Below, piece after piece: positions 26,225 through 33,661 of a stretch of DNA of 64,000 nt. The stretch spans positions 930,001-994,000 of the forward strand of contig CAWDVH010000001.1 of assembly GCA_963805705.1 (NCBI GenBank), read 5' to 3'. The notes below the pieces were generated by a model. The model was not told the origin of the DNA, searched no databases, and saw nothing but the letters and a program-made list of their open reading frames with translations. The first letter of the stretch is position 1, and each line of letters begins with the position of its first letter. Both the position numbers and the translations under genes were made by a program. This stretch comes from CAWDVH01 sp963805705. Lineage in GTDB: Bacteria > Actinomycetota > Actinomycetes > Streptosporangiales > Streptosporangiaceae.

Positions 26225-27760
26225 ATGGCCGACAGCTATGACGGCACGCCAGGCGGGGAATCTGAGCCTGGCGGGCGCGGTGAAGCGCCTTCCTGGCGAG
26301 GTGAATCGATCCCTGAGTCCGCACCGCCGCCCGATCTTCCCGGCCCGAGGCCAGGCCTCTACCCGGCTTCTCGCCTCTCCCGCGGAACTGGCCCGATGCT
26401 GGCCCAGCGGCAGCTCGTGACGCAGATCGCCGCAGGCAGGAAGGCCCGGCAGCAGCGGGCGCTGATGGTCGCCTTCAGCGCGATGTCGGCGCTGGTGCTG
26501 CTGGTGGCCGGCAGCGCCTGGGTGCTGACCAGTTACGTGAGCGGCAGCCTCGGACGGCTCGATGCGGGCACGGCCGGCACGCCGTCTTCCGGCCCGCTCA
26601 ACATTCTCGTCGCGGGCGTCGATGACAGGTCCGGCCTGACCGCGAAGCAGGAGGCCCAGCTGCACGTAGGGCACGACGTCAGCAACAATTCTGACACCCT
26701 GATGGTGGTGCACGTGCCGGCCAATCACCAGTATGTGCGCGTGGTCAGCCTGCCGCGGGACTCGTGGGTGTTCATTCCCGGACACGGCATGAACAAGATC
26801 AACGCAGCGTTCGGGCTGGGCGGGCCCAAGCTGATGGTCAAGACCGTGGAGGAGAACACCGGACTGACGATCGACGACTACGTCGAGGTGAACTTCCTCG
26901 GCTTCGTCAAGGTGATCAACGCGCTCGGCGGAGTCAACATCTGCCTGCCATTTGCGATCGACGACCCCGACAGCGGGCTGCACCTGTCCGCGGGAGTGCA
27001 CCAGGTGAACGGAGTTACCGCCCTCAAGTTCGCCAGGGACCGCCATTCCTTCGCCCTGTCCGACCTGGCCCGGATCAGCGATCAGCAGCAGCTGCTGTCC
27101 TCGTTGCTCAGCAAGGCGATTAAGTCAGGCACGCTGGCCAACCCGGTCAAGCTCGCGCGCTTCCTGTCGTCGGCCACGGCGGCCGTCAAGGTCGACCGTG
27201 GCCTGAACGTGGACGCGCTAGCCAGTCAGCTGCGCGGCATCCGGCCAGGCAACGTCACCTTCGCCACCGTGCCGATCTCGACCCTGAACTACCTGGCCCC
27301 CACCGGCCAGTCCGCGGTGCTGTGGAATCACAGCGCGGCCGAGGCCCTTTTCGCCCAGCTGAAGAACGATCAGCCACTGCCGAAGGCGCCTCGCCGGGCC
27401 GGGCCGGGCCGGAGGCAGGTGTCGGTCGACGTCTACAACGGGACCCTGATCGGCGGCTTGTCCGCCCTGACCGGAAGCAAGCTGTCCGCCCTCGGCTTTC
27501 ACATTCATGCGGCCGGGCTGACCTGGCCGACCCAGGACGTCACCCAGACGGTCATCGACTATCCGACCGGAGGAAAGGCAGAGGCCCGGCGGATTCGGCG
27601 GGTGATGCCGGGTGCCGTTCTGCACCGGGCCCACCGGCTGAAGAGGCTGCGGATCGTGCTAGGCCAGGACGGCTCTCAGATCACCGCCCCGACCCCGGCC
27701 GCCTCCGGCACGGGCTCCCCGCCGGGCACGAAGACCGCGGCGCAGGACGCCTGCCGGTAG
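26225..27760 (+). CDS. LytR-CpsA-Psr (LCP) family cell-wall ligase
   Basis: A 511-residue type II membrane protein. A cytoplasmic Pro-rich head (about 75 residues) precedes the transmembrane segment 'MVAFSAMSALVLLVAGSAWV' near 80-100. The LCP catalytic domain follows with 'LNILVAGVDDR' near 120, 'NNSDTLMVVHV' near 155, 'VVSLPRDSWVFIPG' near 172 and 'INALGGVNI' near 230. The conserved Arg and Asp residues that bind the polyprenyl diphosphate are present. A C-terminal LytR_C domain begins near 395 ('VSVDVYNGTLIGGL'). LCP enzymes transfer undecaprenyl-linked glycopolymers onto peptidoglycan or arabinogalactan outside the membrane. ATG 26225 has 'aagggggg' upstream. Confidence 0.92.
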   Translation: MADSYDGTPGGESEPGGRGEAPSWRGESIPESAPPPDLPGPRPGLYPASRLSRGTGPMLAQRQLVTQIAAGRKARQQRALMVAFSAMSALVLLVAGSAWVLTSYVSGSLGRLDAGTAGTPSSGPLNILVAGVDDRSGLTAKQEAQLHVGHDVSNNSDTLMVVHVPANHQYVRVVSLPRDSWVFIPGHGMNKINAAFGLGGPKLMVKTVEENTGLTIDDYVEVNFLGFVKVINALGGVNICLPFAIDDPDSGLHLSAGVHQVNGVTALKFARDRHSFALSDLARISDQQQLLSSLLSKAIKSGTLANPVKLARFLSSATAAVKVDRGLNVDALASQLRGIRPGNVTFATVPISTLNYLAPTGQSAVLWNHSAAEALFAQLKNDQPLPKAPRRAGPGRRQVSVDVYNGTLIGGLSALTGSKLSALGFHIHAAGLTWPTQDVTQTVIDYPTGGKAEARRIRRVMPGAVLHRAHRLKRLRIVLGQDGSQITAPTPAASGTGSPPGTKTAAQDACR

Positions 27761-27770
27761 AGCTCTGGCC

Positions 27771-28364
27771 CTAGCCCTCAGATGACCCGGACTCTGGGAC
27801 CGGCGTGGCGCTTCCGGATCCTGAGAACGGCTCCGGACCGGCCGAGCCAGGGGAGAATGTCCCGCCCCCCGGGCCAGGGACGAACGTCGCGCCACCCGAT
27901 TCCGGTGCCGCACCACCCGGCTCCGGCACCGTGGCGCCTGGCTCCGGTGCCGCACCACCCGGTTCCGGTGCCGCGCCACCCGGATCCGGTGCCGCACCAT
28001 CCGGCACCGTGGCGCCCGCGTCCGGGACGGGCGGGGACGATGCAGGCCCAGCCTCCGGGGACGAAGGGGTGGCCTCCCCTGATCCGCTGGCCCGCGGCTG
28101 GTCCGCGCGCTGGGCCAGGCTGATCCCGTTCTCGGCCTCGTGCGCTGAGATATCGGATATCAGCTTGTCGATCTGAGCCTCGCTGTCCTCGCCGCCTCGG
28201 CCCGTGCGGTCCGCGTAGACGACCGCGCCGAGGTTGCGCAGCAGCGCGTCCCCGCGCCGGTTGGCCTGCGCCTGGTCGAACTTGGCCTTGCTATCCCTGG
28301 CTGTCTCCTGGGTCATCTGCGCGATGTGCGTCGCCTGCGCCCTGACCTGGTCCATCAGTCCCAT
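27771..28364 (-). CDS. Actinobacterial protein with helical head and Pro/Gly/Ala repeat tail
   Basis: 197 residues. The N-terminal 85 residues form a charged, probably coiled helical region ('MGLMDQVRAQATHIAQMTQE', then 'KFDQAQANRRGDALLRNLG'). I recognise this as a widespread actinobacterial family of unknown function. The remaining 110 residues are low-complexity, built on a seven-residue 'PGGAAPE' repeat with a 21-bp DNA period. ATG 28364 has an excellent 'ggggag' 8 nt upstream, so the longer frame is not used. It is convergent with the LCP gene, 10 bp away. There is no signal peptide, so a cytoplasmic or membrane-surface scaffold role is a guess. Confidence 0.7.
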   Translation of the reverse strand: MGLMDQVRAQATHIAQMTQETARDSKAKFDQAQANRRGDALLRNLGAVVYADRTGRGGEDSEAQIDKLISDISAHEAENGISLAQRADQPRASGSGEATPSSPEAGPASSPPVPDAGATVPDGAAPDPGGAAPEPGGAAPEPGATVPEPGGAAPESGGATFVPGPGGGTFSPGSAGPEPFSGSGSATPVPESGSSEG

Positions 28365-28534
28365 GGATTTATCTCCCCTCAAGCCTCCGGCCCGGGCATA
28401 CACCGAAACGGGAGTTCAGGATGGCGCTGGCCGCGTCCATGAGCCCCCAGCTTGCCCGGACCCTGGCCACCTCAGCAAGCCCGAGCCAGCCTGGCCGACC
28501 GGAGATACGGGCACGCAGCCGCACCGTGGCGCGG

Positions 28535-29215
28535 TCAGTTCGGGGCGTCAGGCAGGACGACGGCCAGGGCGAAGCCGTCGTAGCCCTTGCTGCCCACGGT
28601 CTGGATCGCGGTACTGGCGACCCGGCGTTCCGCGGCCAGGAGCTCGAGGAAGCGGCGCACGCCCTGGACATTTGCGTCCTGGCTGGCCGCATCGGTCACC
28701 GCGCCGTCGCGCACGACGTTGTCGGCGATGATCATCGTGCCGGGCTGGGACAATTTCAGTGACCAGCCGAGATAATCGGGATACCCCGACTTGTCGGCGT
28801 CGATGAAGATCAGGTCAAATGGCCGCTCGCCCGCCTGGACCAGCTGGGGCAGCGTGTCCTGCGCCCGGCCCAGGCGCACCTCGGTGCGGCCGGCCAGGCC
28901 AGCCCGCTCCAGGTTCGCCCTGGCCACCTGCGCGTGCGCGGGCTCCGCTTCCAGCGTGATCAGGGCGCCCTCCGGCGGGAGCGCGCGGGCCAGCCAGATC
29001 GTGCTGTATCCGCCGAGGGTGCCGATCTCCAGGATCCGGCTCGCCCGCTGGCTGAGGGCCAGCAGATTCAGCAGCTTGCCCTGGCTCGGCGACACGCTGA
29101 TTTCCGGCAGCCCGGCCTCCGCGCAGGCCCGCAGCGCCGCCTCCAGCACGGGATCTGCCGGAATGAGCAGATCATCCAGGTAGGTGTCGACAGCGCTCCA
29201 GCGCTCCTGGTCCAT
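28535..29215 (-). CDS. O-methyltransferase, CCoAOMT/COMT-like class I
   Basis: A 226-residue SAM-dependent O-methyltransferase of the Methyltransf_3 family. Motif I is 'ILEIGTLGGYSTIWLARAL' near residue 60, the acidic ribose contact 'LITLEAEPAHA' near 86, and the metal-binding block 'FDLIFIDADKSGYPDYL' near 130. 'IIADNVVRDGAV' near 157 supplies further metal ligands. Members methylate catechols and other vicinal hydroxyls with a divalent metal. ATG 29215 is chosen because 'ggggaagg' sits 8 nt upstream; TTG 29221 is an alternative. It is read in the same direction as the aldolase gene 66 bp upstream. Confidence 0.9.
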   Translation of the reverse strand: MDQERWSAVDTYLDDLLIPADPVLEAALRACAEAGLPEISVSPSQGKLLNLLALSQRASRILEIGTLGGYSTIWLARALPPEGALITLEAEPAHAQVARANLERAGLAGRTEVRLGRAQDTLPQLVQAGERPFDLIFIDADKSGYPDYLGWSLKLSQPGTMIIADNVVRDGAVTDAASQDANVQGVRRFLELLAAERRVASTAIQTVGSKGYDGFALAVVLPDAPN

Positions 29216-29281
29216 GCGCAATCCTTCCCCCTGGAGGCGGGTTGCTCATCGCTGCATCGGGGCTACTGAGCGCTCGCCGGG

Positions 29282-30001
29282 TTAGTCACGGGCCACGGCC
29301 AGCTCGGCGACCGCGGTACGCGCGATCGCCGGGCCGTCGACGGCCACGGTGACCAGCCGGCAGCCGTTGTCCCGGTAGAGCCGGGCCGTCGCGCCCTCCG
29401 CGGCGTGCACGCCGACCGGCTTGCCGGCCGCGGCGCAGGCGGCCCAGATCCGCTCGAGCTCCGGCCGCAGCACCGGGTCCTTCGGGTCGAGGGCGCAGCC
29501 CAGCGAGAACGACAGGTCCCTCGGCCCGACGTAGATCCCGTCGACTCCGGTGAGGGCGAGCGTGGCCTCCAGCTCGGCGACGGCCTGCTTCGACTCAACC
29601 ATCACGATGCAGAGCGGCTCACCGGCGCCGGCCATGACCCCGCCCGCTGACCGGTAGCCGACCGGCGGATAGCGGCACGCTCCGACGACTACCTCGGCCT
29701 GCTGCGCCGAGTCGACATTGGGAACGATCACTCCGTCGCAGCCCAGGTCGAGCGCGCGGCCGATGTCGGCCTGATGGGCGTGCCGGACCCGGCCGATCGG
29801 CGTGGCGCCGGCCAGCCTGATCGCGTCGGTCAGCTCGGGCAGGTCGCGCTCGGTAGCCGCGCCGTGCTGCAGATCGATGACCACGTAGTCGAGTCCGGCG
29901 GCGGCCAGGGACCGGACGCTAATAGCGCCGGGAATCACTGACCAGGCACCGTACGCGGTCTGGCCGTCCTGAAGGCGATCGCGAAGCGATTGGGTTGTCA
30001 C
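29282..30001 (-). CDS. HpcH/HpaI aldolase family protein
   Basis: A TIM-barrel class II aldolase that cleaves 2-keto-4-hydroxy-diacid-type substrates to pyruvate and an aldehyde. 239 residues. 'VVIDLQHGAATERDL' near 35-50 carries the catalytic His, 'VIVPNVDSAQQAEV' is near 90, 'VMVESKQAV' near 130 gives the metal-binding Glu, and 'VDGIYVGPRDLSFSLG' near 155 gives the metal-binding Asp. It resembles 2,4-dihydroxyhept-2-enedioate and 4-hydroxy-2-oxovalerate aldolases; the true substrate is unknown. The GTG start at 30001 fits homologs best. In-frame GTG 30040 and ATG 30028 are alternatives, and no start has a strong ribosome site. Confidence 0.87.
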   Translation of the reverse strand: MTTQSLRDRLQDGQTAYGAWSVIPGAISVRSLAAAGLDYVVIDLQHGAATERDLPELTDAIRLAGATPIGRVRHAHQADIGRALDLGCDGVIVPNVDSAQQAEVVVGACRYPPVGYRSAGGVMAGAGEPLCIVMVESKQAVAELEATLALTGVDGIYVGPRDLSFSLGCALDPKDPVLRPELERIWAACAAAGKPVGVHAAEGATARLYRDNGCRLVTVAVDGPAIARTAVAELAVARD

Positions 30002-30115
30002 AGGGACAGCCAACCACACCGCCCGCATCCGGCACCCCACCGCGGTCAGCCCGCAGCAGCGCGGCGGACCCCGGACCAGGATGCGTACGACTGCGCCAGC
30101 GCCGTCTGCGCGAGA

Positions 30116-31378
30116 TCAGCTGGCCGGCGGCGCAGCGCGCGGGCGCTGCCGCCTGAGTCCGCCGAGCAGGCCGGCCGGGGCCAGAGCGAGTCCGGCCAGT
30201 GCCCAGGCCAGCCCGTAACGCTGGGCGAGAAGCCCGACGGCCAGCGGACCGACGCCGCTGACCAGGCCCGCCGCGCTCATGAGTGAGACCGCTATCCCGC
30301 TTTCGCCGGGCAGGGACCGGTACAGCTGAGCCTGCAGCACCGTGTACCAGGGCGCGGTAGCGAAGCTCAGCACGGCCAGGACGAGCAGCTTAGGGACCAG
30401 CCCCGGCACCAGCAGGAAAGCCGGGTACAGCAGCGCTGCCGCCGCCACGCTGGCCCGCAGCACGGTCATGCCTCCCGCTCGCTCCAGGACGGCCAGGAGC
30501 GCGATGTCCCCGGCCAGCAGGGCTACCAGCCGGATAGCCACCCCGATCGCCGCCGCCGCGGGCGTCGCGTGCGCCACGTCCACGAGATACAGGGCCACGA
30601 ACCCGGTCAGCACGTCGAGCAGGAGGTTGGCCACCTCGAGCAGCACGACCCATCGCATCACCTCGCCCCGCCGCAGCACGCTGACCGCGCGGCGGACCGC
30701 GGCGGCCGCACCGACCTGCCCCGGATCGCCGCCGGCGGGCACGGACGGCGGCGGGTCGCCGGGCACGGACTGCGAATCGCCGCGCACCGACGGCAGGCAT
30801 GGGCCGTACTGGGCCGTGCCGAGCCAGGCCGCTCCCGCGCAGGCGGCCAGGGTCACGTACGCCGCCCGCCAGCCTCCCCCGGCGGCGATCACCGCGATGA
30901 GCATGACCGGGCCGGCTACCTGGCCTGCCGAGCCGGCCACCGTCCAGCTCGCCATGTGCCGCTCCTGCCGGTCCGGAGCGGCATCCATCAGCGTCGACTG
31001 AGTCAGCCCGACGAAGGCGCCGGAAGCCGGGTAGAAGGCCACGAACGCGACGAGCAGGCCAGCGAAAGTACCCGCGGCGGCCGCAGCGGCCAGCGAGGCA
31101 ACGAACGCCGCCCCGCCGATGAGCACCGCACGGCGCCGCGCCCGGCCCTGGCCGGCCACGAGGCCGAAGGGGAGCTCGAGCACGCTGCCGAGCAGCAGCG
31201 GCACCGATGCCAGCAGGCCGACCTGGGCGTAGCTCAGGTGAAGGCCCTGGCGGATCAGCGGCAGCGCCGCGCCCTTGGTGCCATCGACCAGCTCGTCGGC
31301 CAGCTCCACCGCGAGCGCCGCCACAAGTACGTATGCGCCTGCCCTGGCCGGGCGGGCGCCTGATCGGTTGCGGATCAC
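30116..31378 (-). CDS. Major facilitator superfamily transporter
   Basis: A 420-residue integral membrane protein with about 12 predicted helices. It opens with 'AYVLVAALAVELADELVDG' and 'QVGLLASVPLLLGSVLELPF', then the charged loop 'GQGRARRRAVLIGG' typical of the MFS 2-3 loop. A central hydrophilic loop rich in Pro/Gly (about residues 205-220) separates the two six-helix halves. The substrate cannot be assigned. GTG 31378 is preceded by a strong 'aaggagg'. It is followed, in the same direction and 75 bp on, by the aldolase gene, so it may take up or export that pathway's compound; that is inference. Confidence 0.85.
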   Translation of the reverse strand: MIRNRSGARPARAGAYVLVAALAVELADELVDGTKGAALPLIRQGLHLSYAQVGLLASVPLLLGSVLELPFGLVAGQGRARRRAVLIGGAAFVASLAAAAAAGTFAGLLVAFVAFYPASGAFVGLTQSTLMDAAPDRQERHMASWTVAGSAGQVAGPVMLIAVIAAGGGWRAAYVTLAACAGAAWLGTAQYGPCLPSVRGDSQSVPGDPPPSVPAGGDPGQVGAAAAVRRAVSVLRRGEVMRWVVLLEVANLLLDVLTGFVALYLVDVAHATPAAAAIGVAIRLVALLAGDIALLAVLERAGGMTVLRASVAAAALLYPAFLLVPGLVPKLLVLAVLSFATAPWYTVLQAQLYRSLPGESGIAVSLMSAAGLVSGVGPLAVGLLAQRYGLAWALAGLALAPAGLLGGLRRQRPRAAPPAS

Positions 31379-31488
31379 GTGTCCTCCTTCCTCGTCTCAC
31401 CGGTCTGGTCAGATAAGGAAGGCGGCCCGCGTGCCGCGCGGCTAAGTCACAGTCAAGGGAATCCCATGGCCCGAGCGTACTAGGGGCG

Positions 31489-31989
31489 TCAGCGCAGGAT
31501 CTCTACGAGCAGCACCCAGGCATTGACCAGGCCGAAGATAATCGCGGCCAGCATGCCAGGCACAAGCCAGTACAGGCCGCCGCCGGCGCGGGCGAGCAGC
31601 GTGGCCGCGGCGACCACCATGGACCCGCAGGTCACTATGGCCGGGAAGACGCGGCTCACCAGCCAAGTCACGGGCGTCTCCTGCTCTGCTCGCACCGACC
31701 GCAGGTCAATCAGCACCTGAAAAGCCCCGATCAGGACTCCGGCGGCCAGCAGCTCGGCCGCCAGCACGGCATTAGCCTGACCGGGGACGAGCAGGAAGAG
31801 CCCGACCAGCAGCGGCGTGACGAACAAGATGAGCGTCTGCCCGGCGCGCGCGGGCAGGCTGGGAAACTCCAGGATCCGCTTCAGGTTGATCGACACGGCC
31901 ACGAACAGCAATCCGGCCAGGGTCGAGGCCGTCGCGGTGACCGCGATAGCGAAGTCCGTCCAGTCGCTGACGGTGTAGGCGGCTGTCAC
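31489..31989 (-). CDS. Small four-to-five-helix membrane protein
   Basis: A 166-residue integral membrane protein with hydrophobic helices around residues 10-35 ('AIAVTATASTLAGLLFVAVS'), 50-70, 75-95, 110-130 and 135-160. Similar actinobacterial proteins are annotated as hypothetical or 'modulator of FtsH protease'; I see no motif that proves a function. The GTG start overlaps the stop of the phosphotransferase gene as GTGA, so the two are translationally coupled in a VOC-phosphotransferase-membrane protein operon. Confidence 0.75.
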   Translation of the reverse strand: MTAAYTVSDWTDFAIAVTATASTLAGLLFVAVSINLKRILEFPSLPARAGQTLILFVTPLLVGLFLLVPGQANAVLAAELLAAGVLIGAFQVLIDLRSVRAEQETPVTWLVSRVFPAIVTCGSMVVAAATLLARAGGGLYWLVPGMLAAIIFGLVNAWVLLVEILR

Positions 31990-33110
31990 AGCGGCCCGCT
32001 CAGCCCTGATGACCCGCTCGATGCTGGCGACCCGCTCGGCCCCGGCGGCCCGCCAGACCCGAGTGACCGGCCCAGCCCCGGCGCATCCGCCGAGAAGGCC
32101 AGATCGACGATGTTGCCCGGCTCGAACAGGTCCATGAAGCCCTCCAGCGCGGCGCGGCGGGCGTCCTCGCCGGGTGCCGGCAGCAAGACGATCTCCTCAC
32201 CGCAGGCAGCGATGTCCTGGACCGCCCAGGCGTATCGGTAGTACGTGAGCAGTCGCTGGTCGATGGCCGCCTGCCCGTAGCCCTGGAGAAAGCTCTCGGT
32301 GTCGCCGGGCTGCACGAGGCCGTGACCGATGCCGCCGATGACGAACATCAGGTCGCGTTCTCTGGGCGCGAGGATGGCCTCGTCCCAGTCCGCGATCCAC
32401 AGCCGCGACGCGGAGTCGACCAGCACATTCCAGGTATGCAGGTCGGCGTGACAGAGAACCTGCGGCACGGTCAGGCGCTCCAGCTGCCGTCCCAGCGCGC
32501 CCGCCCGGCCCGCGAGTTCGCGGATGGCACCCTGGCGGGCCCGCCAGCACGCGGCGAACTCGCGGGCTACCGGATCGTCCCTGCTGGGGTCGGTCATCAC
32601 CGGGTCCAGCATCAGGGTCTCCAGCTCGGCGATCAGCTCATGCCGGACCGGCCGGAACGGCTCCCGCTGAACGAGCGAGGCCAGCTCTGACGTCAGCGCG
32701 GTGCCGTGGATCTGGCCGAGCACGGCGCCGAGGTCGCGCCACTGGCCAGGCGACAGACCGGTCTCCGCGGCCACCCTGCCGTCGATCATGGGGTAGAGCG
32801 CGAGCGCGAACCGGCCGACGTGAATCCAGGGCGCCCCGGTACGGGCCGCAGACGGCGCCAGCACGCCGGGCAGCCCGTTCCTGCTCAGGTAGGCGGGGAC
32901 GGCCGCGCCGCGCACGTCGCCGGCCGGGACGCGGACCTTGAGGAAGCGGGCCGGGCCCTGCGCCTGCTCCACCCGGCACGCCCACGAGCCAGAGTCATTC
33001 CCGAGCGGAAGAAATTCCAGCGCCGCGACCTCGATCCCGAAGGCCGCCCGCAGCGCCGAGCTGATCGCCTCGTCAGGAAGATCAGCAGGCCTGCTCAGGA
33101 ACGAACCCAC
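31986..33110 (-). CDS. Aminoglycoside phosphotransferase-fold kinase (APH family)
   Basis: 374 residues of the APH/choline kinase fold. The N-lobe includes 'FLPLGNDSGSWACRVEQ' and 'RFLKVRVPAG', with the ATP-binding lysine near residue 58. The catalytic loop is 'VLCHADLHTWNVLVD' near 220 (HxDxxxxN) and the metal-binding Asp is in 'LWIADWDEAILAPRERD' near 243. It resembles spectinomycin phosphotransferases (APH(9)), but a resistance function is not shown; many such proteins phosphorylate metabolites. The C-terminal 30 residues are Ser/Gly/Pro-rich. It overlaps the VOC gene upstream by 16 bp and the membrane protein downstream by 4 bp. Confidence 0.83.
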   Translation of the reverse strand: MGSFLSRPADLPDEAISSALRAAFGIEVAALEFLPLGNDSGSWACRVEQAQGPARFLKVRVPAGDVRGAAVPAYLSRNGLPGVLAPSAARTGAPWIHVGRFALALYPMIDGRVAAETGLSPGQWRDLGAVLGQIHGTALTSELASLVQREPFRPVRHELIAELETLMLDPVMTDPSRDDPVAREFAACWRARQGAIRELAGRAGALGRQLERLTVPQVLCHADLHTWNVLVDSASRLWIADWDEAILAPRERDLMFVIGGIGHGLVQPGDTESFLQGYGQAAIDQRLLTYYRYAWAVQDIAACGEEIVLLPAPGEDARRAALEGFMDLFEPGNIVDLAFSADAPGLGRSLGSGGPPGPSGSPASSGSSGLSGPL

Positions 33111-33469
33111 AGGCAGAATGGATGGCCCGCGGGGTCGAGGTACACCCGCACGTGGTCCTGGGGCTGATACTCGGCGAGGACCGCGCCCGCAGCGACAGCA
33201 TGGGCTCCCGCCGCGTCGAGGCTATCGACCTCGATATCCAGGTGCGTCATCATCTGCTGATCGCCGGGACCCGACGGCCAGGTCGGCCGGACGTAGTCCG
33301 GCTCGGTCTGGAACGACAGTCCGGCCCCGCCGCCGGGCGCGCTGAGCGTCACCCAGCCGGGCTCGTCGGCCCGCGCCGTCCAGCCCAGGAGCCGGCGGTA
33401 GAAAGCCCCTAGTTCCTGGGCGTCGGGGGCGCCGAGCACCGTGGCGGTCAGCGTCAACTGCGGCTGCAC
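33095..33469 (-). CDS. VOC (glyoxalase/bleomycin resistance) family protein
   Basis: A 124-residue VOC fold with two betaalphabetabetabeta modules: 'ATVLGAPDAQELGAFYRRLL' in the first half and 'HLDIEVDSLDAAGAHAVAAG' near residue 75 in the second, ending with 'VYLDPAGHPFCLWV'. VOC proteins bind metals or sequester small molecules; no specific activity is evident. GTG 33469 is chosen for its near-ideal 'gaggagg' 8 nt upstream, so the longer frame to 33589 is not used. It is the first gene of the VOC-APH-membrane protein operon. VOC and APH folds are both common in drug resistance, which makes a detoxification operon possible but unproven. Confidence 0.85.
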   Translation of the reverse strand: MQPQLTLTATVLGAPDAQELGAFYRRLLGWTARADEPGWVTLSAPGGGAGLSFQTEPDYVRPTWPSGPGDQQMMTHLDIEVDSLDAAGAHAVAAGAVLAEYQPQDHVRVYLDPAGHPFCLWVRS

Positions 33470-33595
33470 GGCATCTGCCTCCTCTGCGGGCCAGGCTGGG
33501 AGCACGGGCGCCTGGCGAGAGGCAAAGTATGCCACTCCCCTAGTGCCGGGGAGAGCCGGAGCGCTGGGCGCGCTGATGTCTCGGGGCATGCCGAA

Positions 33596-33635
33596 GCGGC
33601 GCGCCCCCCAGGGAGGAACTGGGGGGGCGCGCCGC
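33596..33635 (-). terminator. Strong GC hairpin after the Tat-exported protein gene
   Basis: Arms 'gcggcgcgccccccag' (33596-33611) and 'ctgggggggcgcgccgc' (33619-33635) pair over 16 bp with one bulged base around a 7-nt loop. It lies 27 bp past the stop of the leftward gene at 33662. There is no U-tract, as is common in high-GC actinobacteria. Confidence 0.75.
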
Positions 33636-33661
33636 TCCAGGATTAGCGGTGCTTCACATGG

